Positions 25,176 to 37,652 of a stretch of 64,000 nt of DNA are shown piece by piece. Within the stretch, counting starts at the first letter, position 1. Every line of letters starts with the position of its first letter. The stretch is taken from contig CM057826.1 of NCBI GenBank assembly GCA_030068075.1, positions 76,667,312 through 76,731,311 of the forward strand, written 5' to 3'. This stretch comes from Paguma larvata. Its lineage: Eukaryota; Chordata; Mammalia; Carnivora; Viverridae. The notes below the pieces were generated by a model. It worked only from the letters and a program-made list of their open reading frames with translations. It had not been told where the DNA came from and did not search any database. The translations under genes were made by a program, and so were the position numbers.

Positions 25176-26422
25176 CTAATGTTGTATTATTTCCACCATA
25201 TAGGCTTAAATATCCCATGTACCAGTTGAATCACAAAAAAAGATTAGACAATTAAATTATAATCTACATTGTTTTGATTTTAGCATGTTTACTGTACAAA
25301 TGTATGAAAGTTGATAACAAATACATTATAAGTTTCTTGGAGATAGGACACATCGTTGTTTGGTTTACTGCTTTATCCTCGGTACCTACAAGCAGTACGG
25401 GTTCATAGGCAACATACGAAGAATTGTATTTTCAATACATGAATTAAGTAATCAATCTATGTTAGAAAATTCTTCATTATGGTTAATACTAGCAGTCTTG
25501 ATGTTTAGGGAAACAAAACCTATAATATTTAATTATGTATTATCGATTACAAGCATAAATGAGCTTTACCCACAATATTTTCGTAAGTATTGCATCGGAT
25601 TAAACATGTTCAGCTATCATATCTAACCCATCGGTGTATTGCTGCAGGTAAGATCATCCCTCTTCTAACAAGTAGAGAGATGGGATAATATCTCATTTTG
25701 TTAAAGGACAGCAGGATGTTTACATTTTAGCGTCACTCAGACGACCCATTCAAACATGAACAAAAAGAAGAGAAAAATAGAGCTAAAAGATCCTTCTTCC
25801 TAAAACTGATTTTTGATTTTAATCACAATGACCAGAAAAGTACTAAAAGAAGAAAACTGGAATTAATGTTTTTTTAAAAAAAGAATTCAAGATAGGATTT
25901 CAAAAAGCTCACTGAGATTTAGTTATATGGAGAGAAATTATGATAGCCTATCAGCAATCTGGCACAAAAAAAATGGACACCATCACTTTACACGCTACTA
26001 AAATAATGAAATTTTTCTTCAGTTTTAAGGAATGATTTTTCCTTAATTCACATACAAATTTGATTTCTCAAAACATCCAACTCTAGAGTGAGAGTTTTAA
26101 CAATAACACTATAAACTCTTGCATTGGACAGAAATCGAAGCTTACGCTGAAAAGATTGTGGCATCTGTTAATATCTATGGGTTGAAAACTGCTAAACTGA
26201 ATGGCAACATAATCTATATGATCACTGGGCATCTTTCTGATTATAATAACCACCGCAATACATTTTACCATCATATACACCCTTTTGATGGCTCAAATCA
26301 TCAGTTTCCCACCAAAAATGAGATCTGAGGTTAAAATTCGGTCTGTGGTATTGATTAATGAATAAGTAAATACATATATTTTTAAAAGGTATCCTCCCCT
26401 TTTTTAAAAAATCAAGTTTTAA

Positions 26423-26660
26423 GGGCACTTGGGTGGCTCAGTTGGTTAAGCGTCTAACTTCAGCTCAGGTCATGATCCCACAGTTCCTGAGTTTGAGCCC
26501 CACGTTGGGCTCTATGCTGACAGCTCAGAGCCAAGAGGCTGTTTCAGATTCGGTGTCTCCCTCTCTCTCTGCCCCTCACCCATTCGCACTCTGTCTCCCT
26601 CTGTCTCTCACAAAAATAAACAAACATTTAAAAATAAATTAAGAAATAAATAAAAAATAA
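26423..26660 (+). mobile_element. Felid SINE
   Basis: Head GGGCACTTGGGTGGCTCAG, CT-rich middle and a long AAATAAATA-type tail. Imperfect ATCAAG/AACAAG-type duplications flank it. Confidence 0.92.
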
Positions 26661-27000
26661 AAAAACAAGACTTAACAAATGATCACTGGTGTTTTGACTG
26701 CATGTACATTTCACATTGCTTTTTATCTTTAAAAGACATTACTTTTGGAGCGTGGGCACCCCCCTGCTTCTACCCTCTGGCTGTCTTTCTGTTACCATGC
26801 CAATGGTTTTTAGCTCTCCCTGTAAAAGGACCTAAACCTCACTTCCCACAAAATCTATTGAGTACTTACTATATGGGAGCATGAAACATGGGTATGTAAT
26901 TCCCAGCATGACTTTTTCCCCCCTGTCCTCACTGAAAGGTTTTAGATCTAATGTCTTGCTTGATCAAAGACTTTTGCATCAAAGTGAAAGGAACAAAGAA

Positions 27001-27207
27001 CAGGACAGATGTCTAGATTCACTTTAATATTTCACTGAATTCCATCCACTTAGAGAAGAGTTCAGTTGCCTTCTGGGGGCAGGGAGCATGGTTCAGGTAA
27101 CGGGCCAGTTTTAAGATGGTCAAGGCAAGCAACCTGTCCCAGACTGAGCCCTCATTGCTCCAGCTTTGCATGTCAATCACGGGCTTAAAATATCGAAGAA
27201 GGTAATG
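27001..27207 (-). pseudogene. ERAP2: ERAP2 pseudo-exon 15
   Basis: After acceptor TTTCTGCAG it reads [20 protein letters not shown], then [20 protein letters not shown], then [19 protein letters not shown], matching the human helical C-terminal domain ([20 protein letters not shown]). TGA and TAG stops then follow in the same frame before the DVL equivalent. The expected donor reads TT instead of GT. Confidence 0.94.
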
Positions 27208-27622
27208 CTGCAGAAAGCGCCGGATGACTTCCAGAGAGGCTAAATTTAGTAATCACGCAGCTCCTACCCACCAAATGGGGTCAACTCTAAACTGTCTGCA
27301 TGAATCTTCCCCAAACACAGAACTACTTATCTTTGTACTTTTCTTCTCTCTTTCTGGGCCCCACCTACCATATTTAAACAGAATTTCTCCTTTAAAATTA
27401 TGACTTAATTTCCTGTCTGAGGGGGGAATATCAATGGATAAAAGATAAAATCATATTTAGGAGGAATATTTGGCTCACAATCTTGACTGTGCTCAATCAG
27501 CCAGTTCCCTCGGCTTCTGGAAATATTTATCTCCAGGAGTTCACACAAACAGGCCAAGTCTCACTGATCCCTCCAGACACTACACATTGACTTAATGAAT
27601 TTTCTGCAAGTGACACAAACAC

Positions 27623-27774
27623 CTTGAAGTTTTCAGTGACACCTGAAATATTCCTTTTGTCCATCATGCGGTAAAATAATTCTAAGTATTCCAGACCTAT
27701 ATCCAGGGATACTCACTTCACGTTGGAGATAGCAAGTCAGGTCAAGAGTTTTGTCTAGGGTCAACCTTCCCTCA
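27623..27774 (-). pseudogene. ERAP2: ERAP2 pseudo-exon 14
   Basis: After acceptor CCTCAG it reads GEGRLTLDKTLDLTCYLQRE, matching human [20 protein letters not shown]. A 5-nt deletion follows. The shifted frame then reads YLELFYRMMDKRNISGVTEN and FK up to a GTGTTT donor, matching human YLESFYHMMDRRNISDISEN. The frameshift makes the two halves incompatible. Confidence 0.93.
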
Positions 27775-27871
27775 CTGAGGTATAGAACGAGTGTTCGTGA
27801 TTTGTACATATCTTACAGTTCTCAATATTCTTAACATTAAAACAAATATGATATAGAGAGCAATGACAGGA

Positions 27872-28085
27872 GCCATTCATTATAACCAGACCACTGACTA
27901 GCTATTTGATCTTAGGCAAATTATGTAACCTCTTTGGGCCTCAGTTGCCTTCCCTATATCTGAAGATAATAGGACTATCTTCTACTGTTGTAAGGATTAA
28001 ATGAGTTCATATATAGAGAGCACTTAGAATAATTCCTACACACAGTAAGAACTTTATAAATGAAATAGTAGCTAATGTTAATATC
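27872..28085 (+). mobile_element. MIR
   Basis: Tracks the MIR core: TAGCTATTTGATCTTAGGCA, TAACCTCTTTGGGCCTCAG and GTAAGGATTAAATGAGTTCA. Confidence 0.8.
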
Positions 28086-29964
28086 TAGTACAAAATAATA
28101 TCAGAGTTTTCACATATTATCTCTTTCTCTAATTATTTAATTTATGAATTTGAGTTGCTCCTCTATGTGAATTTGGAATTTTGAGGACAAGAGGCATGTC
28201 TTCTTTTTTTAATGCCCTTCCTAGAGCCTAAGAGTGTAGTAATTATTCTGAGTGGGACAAAACTAGTATTTCTATCCTTTTTTAGAATCTATTTAGACAT
28301 CAAAGTCATATTCCTTGGCTACATTTTCTTTTAATGAGAAGAACAAACAACAAAACTCTTACTGTGAATACCAAAACATCAGGGTCTCTTCTGTGGAGGA
28401 AATAAACCATCATATCGTCATTTTTGCAAAGTGATTCTCGCATGTGTTTCTAAGAGGACTTGTGTCTGCACATGGTCTGTAAACTATTCATGCCAGCATC
28501 TGACTCCCAGATTAAGCATAATAGTTTGATATGGAAACAGATTCCAGAACAAAGAATGTCTCTGTTGAATTTTTCATAAACATAATGCCTTACCTCCTTG
28601 GGGTTTTTAAAATTTTAAATTCTTATCTAAAAAGAGGGAACTGAAACTAGAAGGAGGGGAAATGAAAAAGAACTTACTTTTGATGTGACTTGACTCTTCT
28701 TAGTCACAATGATCTCCTGCTTTAAAACAGACTTTTGGAAAAAATTCCAAACTTCTTGTCTAAAGACAGAGGGCTGGGCCATATGAACTATGATCCTATG
28801 GTTTGCTATATTTTTTAAAACATAAACCTACCAAATGTCACTGTTTATTCCCACGTGTGTAATGTCATAATGTACAGTGCAGCTGATACCTTAGAAGAAA
28901 GTCAACAGGGAAACGAGGTATGACATTCCAGGGTTGCAATTTAATAAAGAATACCAAACACAAAAATCACTTTTTTTAATCCTGTTGTTCTTATTTGATA
29001 CAGCCTAATTTGTTTCTTACTAAAACAAACTCTGTCATTTACTTTTATACCTACCTACTTTTTAAAAAATAATCCTAATATTCATTAAGAGGACTTCTTT
29101 TCTTCTTATATAATTATTGTTGAATAAAAATCTAGCTCCTCACTGCCAATAATTGCACAAAATGTTATCTGAATGTTTGTTCAGCTTAAAAAGTAAGCAC
29201 ACATGTAAGTGTATACTTTAATCCAACAGGAAAAATCTATATCTTGTTAGTATACGGTTATATACTTATTAGTATACAGTTTTAATTAAATAGTACTTTT
29301 GTGAAATAAAACTATATTCCTGAGGAACCAATTTGGGTCTTCTTTTTATGGTATGGGACTAAATAAAAAAAAATACTTTTTCTATAAGGAAATTAAAGTT
29401 GTCATTTTAATTCCACTCAACTCAGATGAGATCCAAGTGTTAAATTAAATTTAATAAGTATAAAAAAATTAAAACAAATATCCATTCTCTGGTCAAATTC
29501 TGTCTTCAAACTAAATAAAATCACTGATTACTTCTTTTAACTCTTAAATAGGTTGACAAAGCAGGCAAGGACAAGATAAATATTCCTGAGGGAAAGTAGT
29601 CAGTAAAAATATCTATTTTTTTGCAAGTAAACATATTTAGACCTATTATAAGAGTTTTAAATAGCTTTAATGTTAAGTTAATTTTATTATAAAATTAATA
29701 CAAGTAAATTATGAAATGGTTGTAAATTAGAGAGGAGAGGAACAAGACTCATAATTTCACCACCCAAGATTCAGTAATAGCACTTTGGAATTTTCCTCCT
29801 CTTTTTTCTCCCACTTTTTAGTTAATATTTTTTCTAGGTAGTCGCAAACATAATAATACACAAATTCACATTCTGCTGTTTTCCAACTTTGCATTATTTG
29901 AAATGCATTTCTGTGTTCTCACTTCATCTTCCTATTCAACAGCCTTTGAAACAATTTACAATAG

Positions 29965-30235
29965 ATGATGATAATAATGCTAACATTGAGCAGGTACTGT
30001 GCTTAGTGATTTATTGGCGTTATTTTATGCAATCCTTAGAAAACCCTTTCTATTAGGTATTATGCTTAAAATTGGGGTTTTAAAGACTAGAGAAGTTTAG
30101 AAACTAGAAAACTTAGGTTTAAAAAGGTTAGATAATTTGTCTGAGGTCAAACAATAATTAAAGAGGTAGTACTTGAACCCATCTGTTTTAAACCAAAATT
30201 CGTACTCTTAATTAACTTCATTAACCTGTCCACCC
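29965..30235 (-). mobile_element. MIR, reversed
   Basis: Reversed MIR: GAGCAGGTACTGTGCTTAGT, TCTGAGGTCAAACAATAATT, GGTAGTACTTGAACCCATCT. Confidence 0.65.
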
Positions 30236-31354
30236 AAATCTTGTTGTTTTTCCACCAATGCATTAATTACTGTGGGGTTCCTTCAGCTAAATTTAGACAA
30301 CCCATACATGTAGGCTAGAAACAGCAAAGAAGACTTTGAACTACTTTAAAGATTGGCTTTCATTAGCTAAACTGTCAATATTCTTCAGTTTTCCTATTCT
30401 TAAATTTTTAATCTCTCTTCTCTGCAATCTACTCAGAGTTTCTCCTTTGAGCAGACAAACCTCCTCCTTCAATGAACCATAGCCTACTTCTCATCTATCT
30501 ATCATGTATCCACTCAGATATGGGATGGCATTTTTTCCAGTCCTGGCCTCCACTGTGCCCTGCTACCACTATGTTCCTAAAACCTGTGGGGCTGAGGATT
30601 AAGCTCTCAATCTCTCTGTTTCTCCTAACCAGAAATTCTGTTGTATGGAGAATCTTCTCCTGAGAGATATCCTGCTGGTCACTCTCACTCAATTTGACCT
30701 AGATAAACGTCTGAAAGGAAATAATATGTCACACTGAATAAACTGAGTATAGTAATTCTCAGAACAGGAAAAGCTTACAATGCACAATACTCCATTTTTT
30801 TTTCCCCATTGGTGATTTTATGACCTGGTTTATCCTACATATTATTCTGCCGATGATAAATGGGAAAGAAAGAAAATACTTTGTCTTTCCAGGAAAGTCT
30901 GAAGAGGAATAAACATAAGCAGCCAATTCCTCCTTCACTTTCCTTTCAATTTCACATTGATTTCTTCAATGTGAGAAGTAATGGATAGATTGTGCACTAG
31001 ATTTAACATTTAAAATCATAAAGGTAAAGACTATACTATACTTTTTGTTCAACAGATTAAATAGGTATTTGGTGAAAACAGCAAACCACTCAGATAAACA
31101 AATTTTAAATCTGGAATCAAAAGCTTAAATGCTTAGAGGGTTCACCCTGAGCGAGTGAAGCAGGCCACTCATGTACAGTTTGGGACTTTGGTGCATGGGA
31201 TAGTCATGATCTGGCTTCAGGAAGAATCTGGCCACTACACCTTTCTCTTTGTGGGAATGAAGTTCCACAGTTACCAAATCTTCTCACTTATAAAAGAGAC
31301 TTCAGAAGTCAGAATTTGTATATAAATTTCCCCACATTTTAAAATGTTGGATTA

Positions 31355-31581
31355 GGGGCGCCTGGGTGGCTCAGTCAGTTAAGTGTCAAACTTCAGCTCA
31401 GGTTGTGATCTTACAGCTCGTGAGTTCGAGCCCGGCGTCGGTCTCTGTACTCACAGCTCAGAGCCTGGAGCCTGCTTCAGATTCTGTGTCTCTGTCTCTG
31501 TCTGCCTCTATCTCTGTCTCTCTCTCTCTTTGTGTCTCTCAAAAATAAGAAACACTAAAAAAAATTTAAAAATAAATAAAT
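31355..31581 (+). mobile_element. Felid SINE
   Basis: Head GGGGCGCCTGGGTGGCTCAG is a perfect family match. A 14-bp duplication with one mismatch (AAAATGTTGGATTA against AAAATATTGGATTA) flanks it. It lies about 195 bp from ERAP2 pseudo-exon 13. Confidence 0.96.
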
Positions 31582-31776
31582 AAAATATTGGATTAAATTT
31601 TCAAACACTGTGTGGGTCAAAACACCTTATCAATAAGTAGGCTTTGATCCAGTATTTGACCTTCATTCAGATTCATGTCATACTAATGACCAACACTGAA
31701 TATTTGATTTTGAAATCTAGCATATTTGATTATGAATCAGTTACTTCCTATGAAATCAGACGAAATTTTGTATTGC

Positions 31777-31957
31777 CTTGCCGGCTGAAATACATCATGA
31801 ATCAGACCTAGTTTGTCCTTAGGTCTAGGTGTGTGTTTCTGATTCAGTTGGGTAATGAGTTGGTCCCATTCATGCCCCTCATAGTGAACAATACAGTAGC
31901 CATTTGAATCCACATTGAATTTCGTCCAACTAGTCGTTTCAGATAAATCCAAAGTAT
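31777..31957 (-). pseudogene. ERAP2: ERAP2 pseudo-exon 13
   Basis: Reads [19 protein letters not shown], then [19 protein letters not shown], then [14 protein letters not shown], very close to human ([20 protein letters not shown]). It lacks one codon at the human NHTLLRP site, in frame, and has no stop. Both splice sites look damaged: the acceptor position reads CCTAA instead of CAG, and the donor reads GCAATA instead of GT. Splicing loss rather than frame loss may be its main defect. Confidence 0.93.
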
Positions 31958-32321
31958 TTAGGAGGAGGAAATTGCCATAACCATTTTATAATAAACATAC
32001 ATACCAGGAACATCTCCAAAACTGTTAGTTCTCATTCTATTACTAATTAATCAGTGGCAAGACAAAGTTTTGGAATAGTCACGATGATGTTCATTTTCAC
32101 AGTCTACTGGGTGGTTTTTTTTTTTTTTTGAGTGTGAATTATAGTCTTATTAAATTAACAGATAAGTTAATTCATAGGAAAAGGACTGCTAAATTTGTTC
32201 TCAAAAGCAGTCTATGCAGGTCTAAGAGGCCCAGTGACCCAGATGATAAACATGATTGGAGTTTGACTTGATTTATTTTGGGATCTTGTCTCAGGGTTTA
32301 GTTACCAGTAATTGAAATATC

Positions 32322-32848
32322 TGTTAGGCATCTACCCAAGACATACAGGAGTGCTGATGCATAGGGACACGTGTATCCCGATGTTTATAGCAACACTTTT
32401 GACAATAGCCAAATCATGGAAAGAGACTAAGTGTCCATCAACTGCGGAATGGATAAAGAAGATGTGGTATATATATACAATGGAATACAACGCGGCAACG
32501 AGAAAGAATGAAATCTGGCCATGTGTGGCAACATAGATGGAACTGGAGGGTATTATGTTGAGTGAAATAAGTCAGTGAGAGAAAGACAGATGCCATATGC
32601 TTCCACACATAGGTGGATTTTGTGAGACTTAACAGAAAACTAGGGGGGAGGGGAAGAGGGAAAGAAAAAAGACACAGAGAGGGAGTCAAAACATAAGAGA
32701 CTCTTAAATACTAAGAACAAACCGAGGGTTGAGGGGAGTACGGGGCGGGGGAGAGTGGGTGACAGGCAACGAGCAGGGCACAGGTTGGGATGAGCACTGG
32801 GTGTTGTATGGAAACCAATTTGACAATAAAAAAAACTTAAAAAAAAAG
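32322..32848 (+). mobile_element. 5'-truncated young L1 (3' end)
   Basis: Sense L1 3' end with TGTCCATCAACTGCGGAATG, GGAATACAACG and GTGAAATAAGTCAG phrases, ending ACAATAAAAAAAACTTAAAA. GAAATATCTGT and GAAATATGTGT flank it as a target-site duplication. 5' truncation is typical for L1. Confidence 0.9.
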
Positions 32849-32989
32849 AAATATGTGTATGTAAATGGTGATCCATTTGTCCAGTCCTTATTTTGGGTGA
32901 AATAATGATTCCAGGTTCAACATGACATTACGATGGAAACCCTCTCACATTTCAGTCAGGTGTTCAAAAGAGAAACTAAAAATATGTTA

Positions 32990-33213
32990 TGGGGGTCCCT
33001 TGATGGCTCAGTTAGTTGAGCACCCGACTCTTGATTTCGAGTCAGTTCACGATCTCACGATTCGGAGGTTCAAACCCCGTGTCAGGGTCTGTGTTGGTGT
33101 GCAAAGCCAGCTTGAGATTCTTTCTCTCCCTCTCTCTCTGCCCCTCCCTCGCTTGCATGAGCACATATGGTCTCTCTTTCTCAAAGTAAATAAATAAACT
33201 TCAAATGCATTTT
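32990..33213 (+). mobile_element. Felid SINE, diverged
   Basis: Diverged head GGGGGTCCCTTGATGGCTC, body with GAGATTCTTTCTCTCCC, tail AAATAAATAAACTTC. Confidence 0.9.
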
Positions 33214-33254
33214 TAATATGATAGATATTATATTATATGGTAAAATAACATTAC

Positions 33255-33415
33255 TATATTCTCTCAATAGTTCTGTGAGACCTGGTCCTCATTCAAAATA
33301 AGACGAGAACACTGAAGCTTAGAAGGAGTAAAGAAATTTTTTAAGTTCACATATCCAATAAGTGACAGAGTGAGGATTGGAATCCAGGACCAATTTGTTC
33401 CAAAGTACATGCTTT
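33255..33415 (-). mobile_element. MIR, reversed
   Basis: Reversed MIR: AGAACACTGAAGCTTAGAAG, AAGTGACAGAGTGAGGATTG, GAATCCAGGACC. Confidence 0.6.
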
Positions 33416-33738
33416 TTTTAAATACATATTTTTGCATTGCGGCGTAAGAGCTTAGTTAGTAGTTATTAAGAGATATAAGATAGAAAGCCATTATTTCTTG
33501 ATATAAATACAAACCTATCACTAAATGCTAAACGTACAAGAAAATTTCCCACTGAATAGAAAATTCAAACTTTCTAGCTAGGGAGTTCTTTTAGTAACTT
33601 ATACAGATAAATGAGAAATTCCTCAAACATATATCTTTTATTATTAGGTTTACTTACAGGTAGCTCTCCTCCAAATAATAGCCAAGAACACGTTTAATTT
33701 AAAAATCGAAACACCTATTTGGTTAATTAGTTCGGTAC

Positions 33739-33818
33739 CTGTCCTCGCTTTTAGAATGTGTCCATGAATCACATTACAAGAACTCGTGGAGGGAGACAAT
33801 GGAATATGCCAAAGGTAC
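33739..33818 (-). pseudogene. ERAP2: ERAP2 pseudo-exon 12 (frame intact)
   Basis: With acceptor TTTTCTAG and donor GTACCG, this 80-bp exon reads [20 protein letters not shown] then ILKART without a stop or indel. Human reads [20 protein letters not shown] then ILKSKT. It is one of the best-preserved pieces of the pseudogene. Confidence 0.93.
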
Positions 33819-35985
33819 CTAGAAAATAAAGACTGTTACAGGCTAAATGAATGACTATTTAAATTTTCACATTGTCAGACTCAGATCAGCTATAAAAGTT
33901 ACCTAATGGCCCATCTTTCACACTATCACTTGTCTTATAGGTTTTATAGACTAAGACTTGCAGATCCTTAGGTATGTAAAAATTCTCCCATATGATTATA
34001 AAGGTGCAGCAATATACACCTAGTTGAGCTCTGTCACATTTACTTGTTCTGTTTGCTATCCAAATTTCATATCACAAGTTCTGTTGATTGTTTTCTTCCA
34101 AGGAAGAGAAAAAAAATCCAATCTTCCTTTTACATTTCCAAAAATCCTGACAGCCTGATATTAATTCAAATAACCAAAGAAAAGCTGCAGGAAAAGCCTT
34201 AAGAGATGAAGATCTGACTTTAGCATGATTTCCACATCCTTTTCTTCAACAGAGCTCCCCACACCCAACCCCTGCCATTGCCAAGTGACTGTTCACGGTC
34301 AGCAATGAATGCCACAGTCTAGGATCTGCAGATTCACGGTCCAAAGGGCAGAAAAGCAGAACGGATTAGAGGAAAAGGCCTCAGTTACTTTTCAATCGTT
34401 CCACTATGGTAAATAACAGAAATCAGCTATTTTTTTCAGGCTTTCTAGCAGGTTCTAGGATTCATTTCCTCTATCACATCAAGCTATATTAGCTATGGTA
34501 TTCTTGCACATGTAAAATCTTGTGCTCGGAAATACTGACAGATATAAAACAGAAAGAATGATTGAATGTGTACCCATTAATCTTAAGAAAAATATAAAAT
34601 AATGAAAGAAACAACATACACAGACTTTATCTAGTAAAGGATTGGAAGGGATAATCTACCTGCTAACCCACAAAGTACCAATGATTAACAAAGCAATCAA
34701 ATAATTTACACTAAAAAGTAAAAGTAGACACACAGATGTTGCTAGGACTTAGTAGAGTGATCTGGATTGATCTTGGCTCCAGAAGGAAAGGGATTTTTTT
34801 TTCAGATAAACATATCTGGGAGTAAAAAAGAGGAGAGTAGCATTTCATGAGTTCGGATAGGCATGATTCAGAGGGTAGTAATTTTATAAGAGTAATCTGA
34901 ATACCGCCTCAAGCAGAGGAAAAATACAGATCATTGTAGTAGATATTTGTTATTTTGGGCCATCCATAGTATTGAAATCTCTTGTGACATTTTGATAAGT
35001 TACAAAAGTATGAATGTTGCTTTCCCAGTAATGAATCAAACATTAAATTCCCAAGGCTATGTTGTCAAGCTATAAATTGTCTAAGCTCTCTGAGGTTCAG
35101 ACTTCAGAAGGGCATACTGAGAAATTAAATGATGTATACATAGAGAAGTGGCATAAAAGTTGCTGTTGGACTGGAAATAGGCAACTGAGAAAACAAAAAG
35201 GGAAAACATTATATTTTATGTGTTAAAGACCTTGAATTTGCTTCTGATTCTCAGAAAAATTCTAGAATTGTTATTTGACAGATACATCCTTAGAAAAAAG
35301 AACAATTGCAAGAGCCAGTACAGAGTCACTTATATTATTTCATTTAAAATTAACCTCATTCATCTTAAGGATAGAACTAATAGATCAGAGAACTGTGGAC
35401 AATATTGTGTTTCTTGATTTTAGTAAAGACTTTGCCAAATTTTTTGAGGATTGGCTGGTGAATAAGAGGATAGCACTTTTAATTGGATTTACTTTCCTTA
35501 TTACTGAGAACATCATATGTTTTAAGACATTCCGTTTATAGTCAATTACTGAAAAATTATAGGCCACAGAAGGTTTCATTCACAGGAGTCACAGAAATCT
35601 AATTCATTGCATAGGGAATATATTTTCTATTCGGATAAGATGTATACCTGTCCTCACACTGCCTAGGTATGGGCTAGTCACACAATTGATCAGGCCCCAG
35701 AAATCTAGTATTGAGAGAGTAGAACATAATATAACAAATATAACTGACCAAGCTCTGCATCAGAACTGAGTGGCTGCTACAGAATTACTAGGAACACAGC
35801 TGCACAACAACGCAGATTGGGTCACACCAGAAGCTCTTTAAATCTGTTATCAAGGCTACCTCAGACCTCTGATGCCTATGTAGAAATAGCATCCACAAAG
35901 TTGTCAGAGAAACTGAAAGAAAGCTAAGGAAACAAGGAGCAAACTGAGAGGAGGTGAACTAGACCAAGAGAAGAAAAGCAGACAC

Positions 35986-36406
35986 CTTTCCTGCAGGGCC
36001 CTCCATTCGGGGTCATCTTTGAATACCTGACCCAAGAAGCGTTCCTGTTAGAGCCTGAGTGAAAGCCTTTCTTTCTTTTTTTTTTTAATTTAAAATTTTT
36101 AAAAAATTTTTAATGTTTATTTTTGAGAGAGAGAGACAGAGTGCAAGCTGGGGAGGGACAGAGAGAGTGGGAGACACAGAATCCGAAGCAGGTTCCAGGC
36201 TCTGAGCTGTCACCACACTCCCCAATGTGGGGCTTGAACTCACAAACTGTGAGATCATGACCTGAGCCAAAGTCTGCTGCTTAACTGACTGAGCCACCCA
36301 GATGCCCCACCGTCCTTCTCTTTCATCTCCACAAGGGGAATTCCTTTCTGCAGAGTCCATGTAGTAATCATCTCCTTGACCTCCACGTCTTCCCCAGAAA
36401 GGCAAG
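35986..36406 (-). pseudogene. ERAP2: ERAP2 pseudo-exon 11, split by a SINE
   Basis: The upstream part (36310-36406, acceptor ATTTCAG) contains [20 protein letters not shown], matching human [20 protein letters not shown], after a 1-nt deletion near the start. A felid SINE of about 230 bp (36078-36309) follows. The exon resumes at about 36068 with sequence alignable to human codons for QERFLQG and EDPEWRALQE, ending at a GTGTCT donor at 35985. The insertion lies within coding sequence and adds stops in every useful frame. Confidence 0.93.
36078..36309 (-). mobile_element. Felid SINE inside ERAP2 coding exon 11
   Basis: Reversed SINE: T-run and TTAATGTTTATTTTTGAG at the low end, GAGCCACCCAGATGCCCCA at the high end. 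Exon 11 coding sequence lies directly on both sides. The duplication is imprecise, with CCTTTCTTT- and CCTTCTCTTT-like runs on the two flanks. Confidence 0.95.
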
Positions 36407-37403
36407 CTGAAATGACAAGCGACTTTGGTAACAGAGGAGAGAAATAAAAGAGATCAGAAATGTAGATCTCCTTGGACTTCAGAAACAAGGCTTAGTGAGG
36501 AGGAGGGGGGACCTCAGGCTACAGTCTCAGGGTGGAAACTGGACCAGGGCTGCCTATCCCAGACCTCTCTGCAAGGTAACTGAAGGAGAGATATATGCAG
36601 GAGAAGGTTGACATGTGGTAGCAAAGTCCCAGAGGAAGGACTTGAGACTGGAGCCTCTCTCCGGCTCCATTTCAACCCCCATCAAAAAACACAAAAACAA
36701 CAACAACAAAAAAAAACCCTGAAAAAAAAAAAACGCAAAACCATACCTCTCCATTTTAATAATGGTAAAGTGGGAGGTGTTTAGTAAAGAAATGTCTATC
36801 TTTAGGGAAGCTTTAAGTGTTCCAAAAGAACAAGATTACATCAACAGATATCTATCGAATAGAGAACACAACCTCCAGTTTCCTGGCTTCTTGTAAGGAT
36901 TTTTGATCACTGGATTATGCTGAATCCTCCTTTAAAAACTGTAATTTATGGGATTACCATGACTCACTTAAAAAATAGCTCTCCTTTTTTCACGGTTACT
37001 TTTCTTTCTGTTCTACTACAGTGTTCCAATAACTTCTCAGAAGTAAACAAAAAGACAGAGCCTCAAGAAAACCATTCACTCCATTTCCAAACCTAACATA
37101 TTTGCTTTGGCATTTTTCTGAGCCTAGAGGATGCCAGTGTGGCACTAACCACGCAGAGGAATTCTGAGCGGAGATATTTTTAACTAGCAGGGGGGTTGTG
37201 GGAAAGCTGAATTATGACAACAAAAATAGAGTAGTAACAGCATCATCCCCCTAAATGGCCTGAACACTCCTTTTTCAGTCGGCTTTGTTTCAAGGAAAAT
37301 TGTGGAGTCTCTCTTCCTTTCCAGTTATTTAAAGGGACAGTTGAGCTACTCTACACACTCACTTCGGGTCATGTGATGCAGATCTCTTCTACTCTGTAAG
37401 CTT

Positions 37404-37626
37404 CCTTTTTTTAAAAAAATTTTTGTTTATTTTTAATTCTTGAGAGAGAGAGGGACAGAGCACAAGCGGGGGAGTTGCAGAGCAAGAGAGGGACACAGGA
37501 TCAGAGGCAGGCTCCAGGCTCTGAGCTGTCAGCACAGAGCCCAACGCAGGGCTTGAACTCACAAGCCGTGAGATCATGATCTGAGCCGAAGTCGAAGCTT
37601 AACCGACTGAGCTACCCAGGCGCCCC
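37404..37626 (-). mobile_element. Felid SINE next to ERAP2 pseudo-exon 10
   Basis: Complete reversed SINE ending CTACCCAGGCGCCCC. A 14-bp duplication with one mismatch (TACTCTGTAAGCTT against TACTCTATAAGCTT) lies at 37390-37403 and 37627-37640. It inserted 26 bp downstream of the exon in transcript sense. Confidence 0.95.
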
Positions 37627-37652
37627 TACTCTATAAGCTTGTATATATTCAC

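Noticed and set aside
26119..26328. 69-codon plus-strand frame considered as a processed pseudogene
   Set aside because: No recognisable protein, no poly(A) tail and no target-site duplication. Likely chance.
31737..31952. First identified as laeverin (LVRN), another M1 aminopeptidase on 5q
   Set aside because: The residue matches, the leader segment in exon 2 (CSQFS-like, PVATNGE) and the LNPEP start downstream all fit ERAP2. LVRN has HAMEN, not a GAMEN-derived motif.
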